Assembly: GCF_000214705.1 (NCBI RefSeq)
Contig: NC_015573.1
Coordinates: forward strand, 1,822,911 to 1,886,910
Length of the DNA: 64,000 bases
Origin: Desulfofundulus kuznetsovii DSM 6115
GTDB taxonomy: Bacteria; Bacillota; Desulfotomaculia; Desulfotomaculales; Desulfovirgulaceae
Reading direction: 5' to 3'
Shown here: piece after piece, positions 61,571-64,000 of the stretch
Layout of the letters: the number at the start of each line of letters is the position of its first letter
Position numbering within the stretch: the stretch's first letter is position 1
Notes under the pieces: generated by a model
What the model was told of the DNA's origin: nothing
Seen by the model: only the letters and a program-made list of their open reading frames with translations
Databases searched by the model: none
Translations under genes and position numbers: made by a program

Positions 61571-62584
61571 TCACCGTCCTTCTATGACCACGGCATGGGC
61601 AATGCCGGGAATAGTCTCTCCCTGCTGGTAGCTGCAGAGGCTGAGCAGGGCTCCGGTAGCCACCCCGAGGATGCGCTTCAAACGGCCAGCTTTGATTTCC
61701 TGCATCAGGTAGCCACAGGTAACCACACCAGCACAGGCACAGCCGCTGCCTCCCGCATGGGCGTCCTGCTCGGGGGAATAAATCAGGATTCCGCAGTCAC
61801 TGAACCGGGTGGAAATGTCATAACCCTTTTGCTGCATTAGCTTAAGGGCCAGTTCCCGCCCGTAAGTTCCCAAATCACCGGTGATAAAAAGATCATAGTA
61901 ATCGGGTTGGCGCTGGGTGTCCATGAGGTGACGGGCCATGGTATCGGCGGCTGCCGGGGCCATGGCCGCCCCCAAGTTCATGGGGTCACCCTGGCCCAGA
62001 TCAATTGCTTTGCCAATGGTAGCATGGGTAATCACCGGGCCGTTACCCTGGCGGGCCAGTACTGCCGCCGCCGCCCCGGTTACCGTCCGGGTGGCGTACA
62101 GGGGGCGCTGGGTACCCTGCTCCGTTGGATAACGGTACTGCCTTTCGGCCGTGGAATAATGGCTCGATACCCCCACCAGCACATATTCGGCAAAGCCGCC
62201 GTCAATGAGCATGGCCCCCAGGGCCAGGCCTTCATACATGGTGGAGCAGGCCCCGTAAAGGCCGATAAAGGGAATACCCAGATCCCTGGCGACGAAATCA
62301 GCACTGATGATCTGGTTCAAGAGGTCACCGGCCAGCAGGTAGTCAATGTTCTGGGGTTGGAGGTTGGCCCGCTGGATGGCATTTTGCATGACCTCTTTGA
62401 GCATCCGCCGCTCTGCTTTTTCCCAGGTATTTTCCCCGTAATAGTTATCTTCCACCACTTTGTCAAAGGTATGACCCAAAGGTCCCTGGCCTTCTTTACT
62501 TCCCACAATGGTGGCCGTAGAGATGATTACCGGTGGATTTTGAAACCACACGGTTTGCAGCCCGTTTTTTTTGGGTGCCGGCAA
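61571..62584 (-). CDS. spoVAD: stage V sporulation protein AD
   Basis: 337 residues from TTG 62584, which has AGGAGG 8 bases upstream (a GTG at 62593 overlaps that site). Thiolase-like fold; it binds dipicolinic acid during its uptake into the forespore. Seen: GPLGHTFDKVVEDNYYGENT, GACSTMYEGLALGAMLIDGG and SGCACAGVVTCGYLMQEI. It follows spoVAC directly. Confidence 0.95.
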   Translation of the reverse strand: MPAPKKNGLQTVWFQNPPVIISTATIVGSKEGQGPLGHTFDKVVEDNYYGENTWEKAERRMLKEVMQNAIQRANLQPQNIDYLLAGDLLNQIISADFVARDLGIPFIGLYGACSTMYEGLALGAMLIDGGFAEYVLVGVSSHYSTAERQYRYPTEQGTQRPLYATRTVTGAAAAVLARQGNGPVITHATIGKAIDLGQGDPMNLGAAMAPAAADTMARHLMDTQRQPDYYDLFITGDLGTYGRELALKLMQQKGYDISTRFSDCGILIYSPEQDAHAGGSGCACAGVVTCGYLMQEIKAGRLKRILGVATGALLSLCSYQQGETIPGIAHAVVIEGR

Positions 62585-62596
62585 AGGCTTCACCTC

Positions 62597-63061
62597 CTAC
62601 CGGAAGAAGTAGTACAAAAGTGCGACCAACCAGGCTGTCACAATGCCAAAAACAAGCACCGGTCCGGCAACGGTGAATAGCCTCGCTCCCACTCCCAGAA
62701 CAAGCCCTTCACCCCGGTATTCCATGGCCGGCGCGACCATGGAGTTGGCAAAGCCGGTAATGGGCACGATGGAACCGGCACCGGCAAATTTGGCAATTTC
62801 ATCGTATACACCCAGCCCGGTTAGCAGAGCGGCCAGAAAAACCAGCACCGTGGAGGTAGCCGCCCCCGCTTCCCGCAAGGGCAGCCCGCGGGCCTGGAAA
62901 AAGTTCAAAAATAACTGCCCTAAAACGCTGATCAGCCCTCCCACAACAAAAGCCCAGAAAACATTACGGCCAACGGTAGGCCGCGGTTGAACCTCCTGAA
63001 CCATCTTTTGATATTCCTTTTTTTGTATTTCCAGTGGCTGAGAATCTTTCACCTCGGCCAT
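62597..63061 (-). CDS. spoVAC: stage V sporulation protein AC
   Basis: 154 residues with about four membrane helices (from residue 33). NVFWAFVVGGLISVLGQLFL, AGAGSIVPITGFANSMVAPA and MEYRGEGLVLGVGARLFTVA are typical. Forms the mechanosensitive part of the dipicolinate channel. ATG 63061 with GGGGGTGAG upstream. First spoVA gene of the unit; normally expressed in the forespore under sigma-G, but I did not identify the promoter with confidence. Confidence 0.94.
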   Translation of the reverse strand: MAEVKDSQPLEIQKKEYQKMVQEVQPRPTVGRNVFWAFVVGGLISVLGQLFLNFFQARGLPLREAGAATSTVLVFLAALLTGLGVYDEIAKFAGAGSIVPITGFANSMVAPAMEYRGEGLVLGVGARLFTVAGPVLVFGIVTAWLVALLYYFFR

Positions 63062-63139
63062 CAGGTCTCACCCCCGGTTGTTATGGTTTCCTTTCAACCA
63101 GACGATTATGCGCCCGGGAGGGATCCCGGAAACGCCAGG

Positions 63140-63172
63140 AAAGATCAAGGGACACCTGCAGTGGTGTCCCGC
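63140..63172 (-). terminator. terminator of the dodecin gene
   Basis: Minus strand GGGACACC-ACTGCA-GGTGTCCC followed by TTGATCTTTCC. Confidence 0.65.
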
Positions 63173-63180
63173 TCTGGTGT

Positions 63181-63375
63181 TTAGCCCCGGTGGGCAATCT
63201 TTACATTGGCCTTGTACTCGGTTACCCGGCCGTTTTGCACATTGGCGGTCAGGTTTACCACTTCCACACCAACGATGTCGCTGATGGTTTTGGAGGCTTC
63301 GTCCACGGCCGCCTGAACGGCGGCCTTCCACCCGTTGGGTGATTCACCGACTAATTCCGAAACCTTAATATGCAT
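63181..63375 (-). CDS. dodecin family protein
   Basis: 64 residues, the usual size. Dodecins assemble as hollow dodecamers that store flavin or CoA. The pattern KVSELVGESPNGWKAAVQAA, DEASKTISDIVGVEVVNLTA and VQNGRVTEYKANVKIA fits the family. In this one the flavin-stacking Trp of archaeal dodecins is not clearly present apart from the W in NGWKAA. It lies between sigF and spoVAC with its own terminator. Confidence 0.88.
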   Translation of the reverse strand: MHIKVSELVGESPNGWKAAVQAAVDEASKTISDIVGVEVVNLTANVQNGRVTEYKANVKIAHRG

Positions 63376-63476
63376 AAAGTCATCCCCCTTTGATAAACTT
63401 TTTTAACAGCTAAGGCTATTATCTACGATGAAAGGGGGTTTTATGCGGTTAAGAAACAATAAAAAGACCCGGGGTT

Positions 63477-63548
63477 ATAAATGTTCAGTGATCCCGTTAT
63501 GGTGCCGCGTTGTCCACTGCCGTTGGTAGCGGTTTTACTGAACAGTTA
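63477..63548. repeat. family-2 minimal element F5 with 9-bp target duplication
   Basis: About 72 bp: TAAATGTTCAGT (63478-63489) and ACTGAACAGTTA (63537-63548) around a short palindromic core. It is flanked by perfect 9-bp direct repeats CCCGGGGTT (63468-63476 and 63549-63557); the second touches the sigF stop codon. It is the smallest complete family-2 copy. Confidence 0.75.
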
Positions 63549-63556
63549 CCCGGGGT

Positions 63557-64000
63557 TCAACCATCCCCGGGCTGCATCATTTCCTTGAGCTTTTTTAAAG
63601 CCTGGCGTTCCAGGCGGGATACCTGTACCTGGGACAAACCCAGCCGTCTGGCCACATCCGCCTGGGTCTTGTCTTCAAAAAACCGCCACATGAGGATTTT
63701 TCTGTCCCTTTCGGGCAGGGACATGAGCAGTTCCTTGACAGCGATGTGATCCAGCCATGGCATATCCCCTTCCTCCCCATCCCGGAGCTGATCAAGAAGA
63801 TAAATGGGATCGCCTTCGTCCTGATGGAGAGTTTCATAAATGGAGGTGGGAGCCTGAGCCGCTTCCATGGCGGTGACCACATCCTCCCGGGAAATCCCCA
63901 ACTCCGCGGCCACTTCCCCCACCGAGGGCTCCCGGCCCAGCCGCCCGGTAAGGCGTTCCCGGGCCTGCTGAATGCGGTAGGCGGTTTCCTTAACTGACCG
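63557..64000 (-). CDS. sigF: RNA polymerase sigma factor of sporulation, probably sigma-F (5' end outside window)
   Basis: 148 codons are visible; the N-terminus lies beyond the right edge. Region 3 (RERLTGRLGREPSVGEVAAE) and region 4 with the helix-turn-helix (DKTQADVARRLGLSQVQVSR) identify a sigma-70 factor of the SigF/SigG/SigB group. YETLHQDEGDPIYLLDQL closely recalls sigma-F, and spoVA genes follow it as in Bacillus. Sigma-G cannot be fully excluded from the C-terminal half alone. Confidence 0.85.
   Translation of the reverse strand, partial: RSVKETAYRIQQARERLTGRLGREPSVGEVAAELGISREDVVTAMEAAQAPTSIYETLHQDEGDPIYLLDQLRDGEEGDMPWLDHIAVKELLMSLPERDRKILMWRFFEDKTQADVARRLGLSQVQVSRLERQALKKLKEMMQPGDG

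Noticed and set aside
1-64000. CRISPR array, rRNA genes, prophage or autonomous transposase
   Set aside because: No regularly spaced direct repeats, no rRNA sequence, and no integrase, phage structural or transposase gene was recognised; the repeats found are dispersed and non-coding.

Overview
The window looks like the chromosome of a moderately GC-rich, endospore-forming, flagellated anaerobe of the Desulfotomaculum/Pelotomaculum type (Firmicutes, Peptococcaceae-like). The basis is the many sporulation genes (spoIVA, spoIIP, spmA/B, gerW, spoVAC-D-E-F, sigF), a Clostridia-type IspH-ribosomal S1 fusion, frequent TTG/GTG starts behind strong AGGAGG sites, and Gram-positive riboswitches and attenuators. 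No species can be named from sequence alone. Almost all genes are on the minus strand.

Layout. 0-5.4 kb: a left-truncated MotB, two chemotaxis receptors, tRNA-Val(CAC) and comB. 5.6-9.3 kb: a UbiB-family kinase, a 27-residue membrane peptide, and a LysM/SleB-type wall hydrolase behind a c-di-AMP (ydaO) riboswitch. 9-13 kb: hom-thrB and spoIVA. 13-22 kb: a LysM-NlpC/P60 hydrolase, gpsA-plsY-der-PDZ/radical-SAM, the YIEGIA pair, spoIIP and a DUF1614 protein. 22-30 kb: aroF-tyrA-aroA-cmk-plsC-ispH/S1. 30-39 kb: trpEGDCFBA plus a second short DAHP synthase behind a TRAP-type attenuator, then aroH and a HutP-family gene. 40-51 kb: a lone MntA-like nucleotidyltransferase, a DUF2953-gerW-FAD enzyme-spmA-spmB-rluB cluster, and a CCA-enzyme/site-2 protease/trpS/lipoprotein operon. 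51-56 kb: lysA behind a lysine riboswitch, trpB2, a carbohydrate-binding protein, and a Dam-type methylase next to a radical-SAM remnant. 56.5-64 kb: three coupled dehydratase-activase-like genes, the spoVA genes, a dodecin and sigF, which runs off the right edge.

How it fits together. Two aromatic transcription units meet near 29.8 kb. One (aroF-tyrA-aroA) leads from DAHP to EPSP and prephenate/tyrosine. The other (trpE to trpA, plus aroF2) makes tryptophan under an 11-triplet TRAP site. Sporulation and germination genes sit among housekeeping genes for cell wall, phospholipid and translation functions.

The most striking unexplained structure is the intergenic DNA. At least three families of short non-coding inverted-repeat elements occur here. 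The best defined is 232-260 bp long and has 9-bp target duplications. Three of its four well-defined copies lie at exactly the same place relative to a sigma-A-like promoter: the target duplication ends 3 bp upstream of the -35 box of trpE, the hutP-like gene and lysA. This suggests a mobile element that targets promoters.
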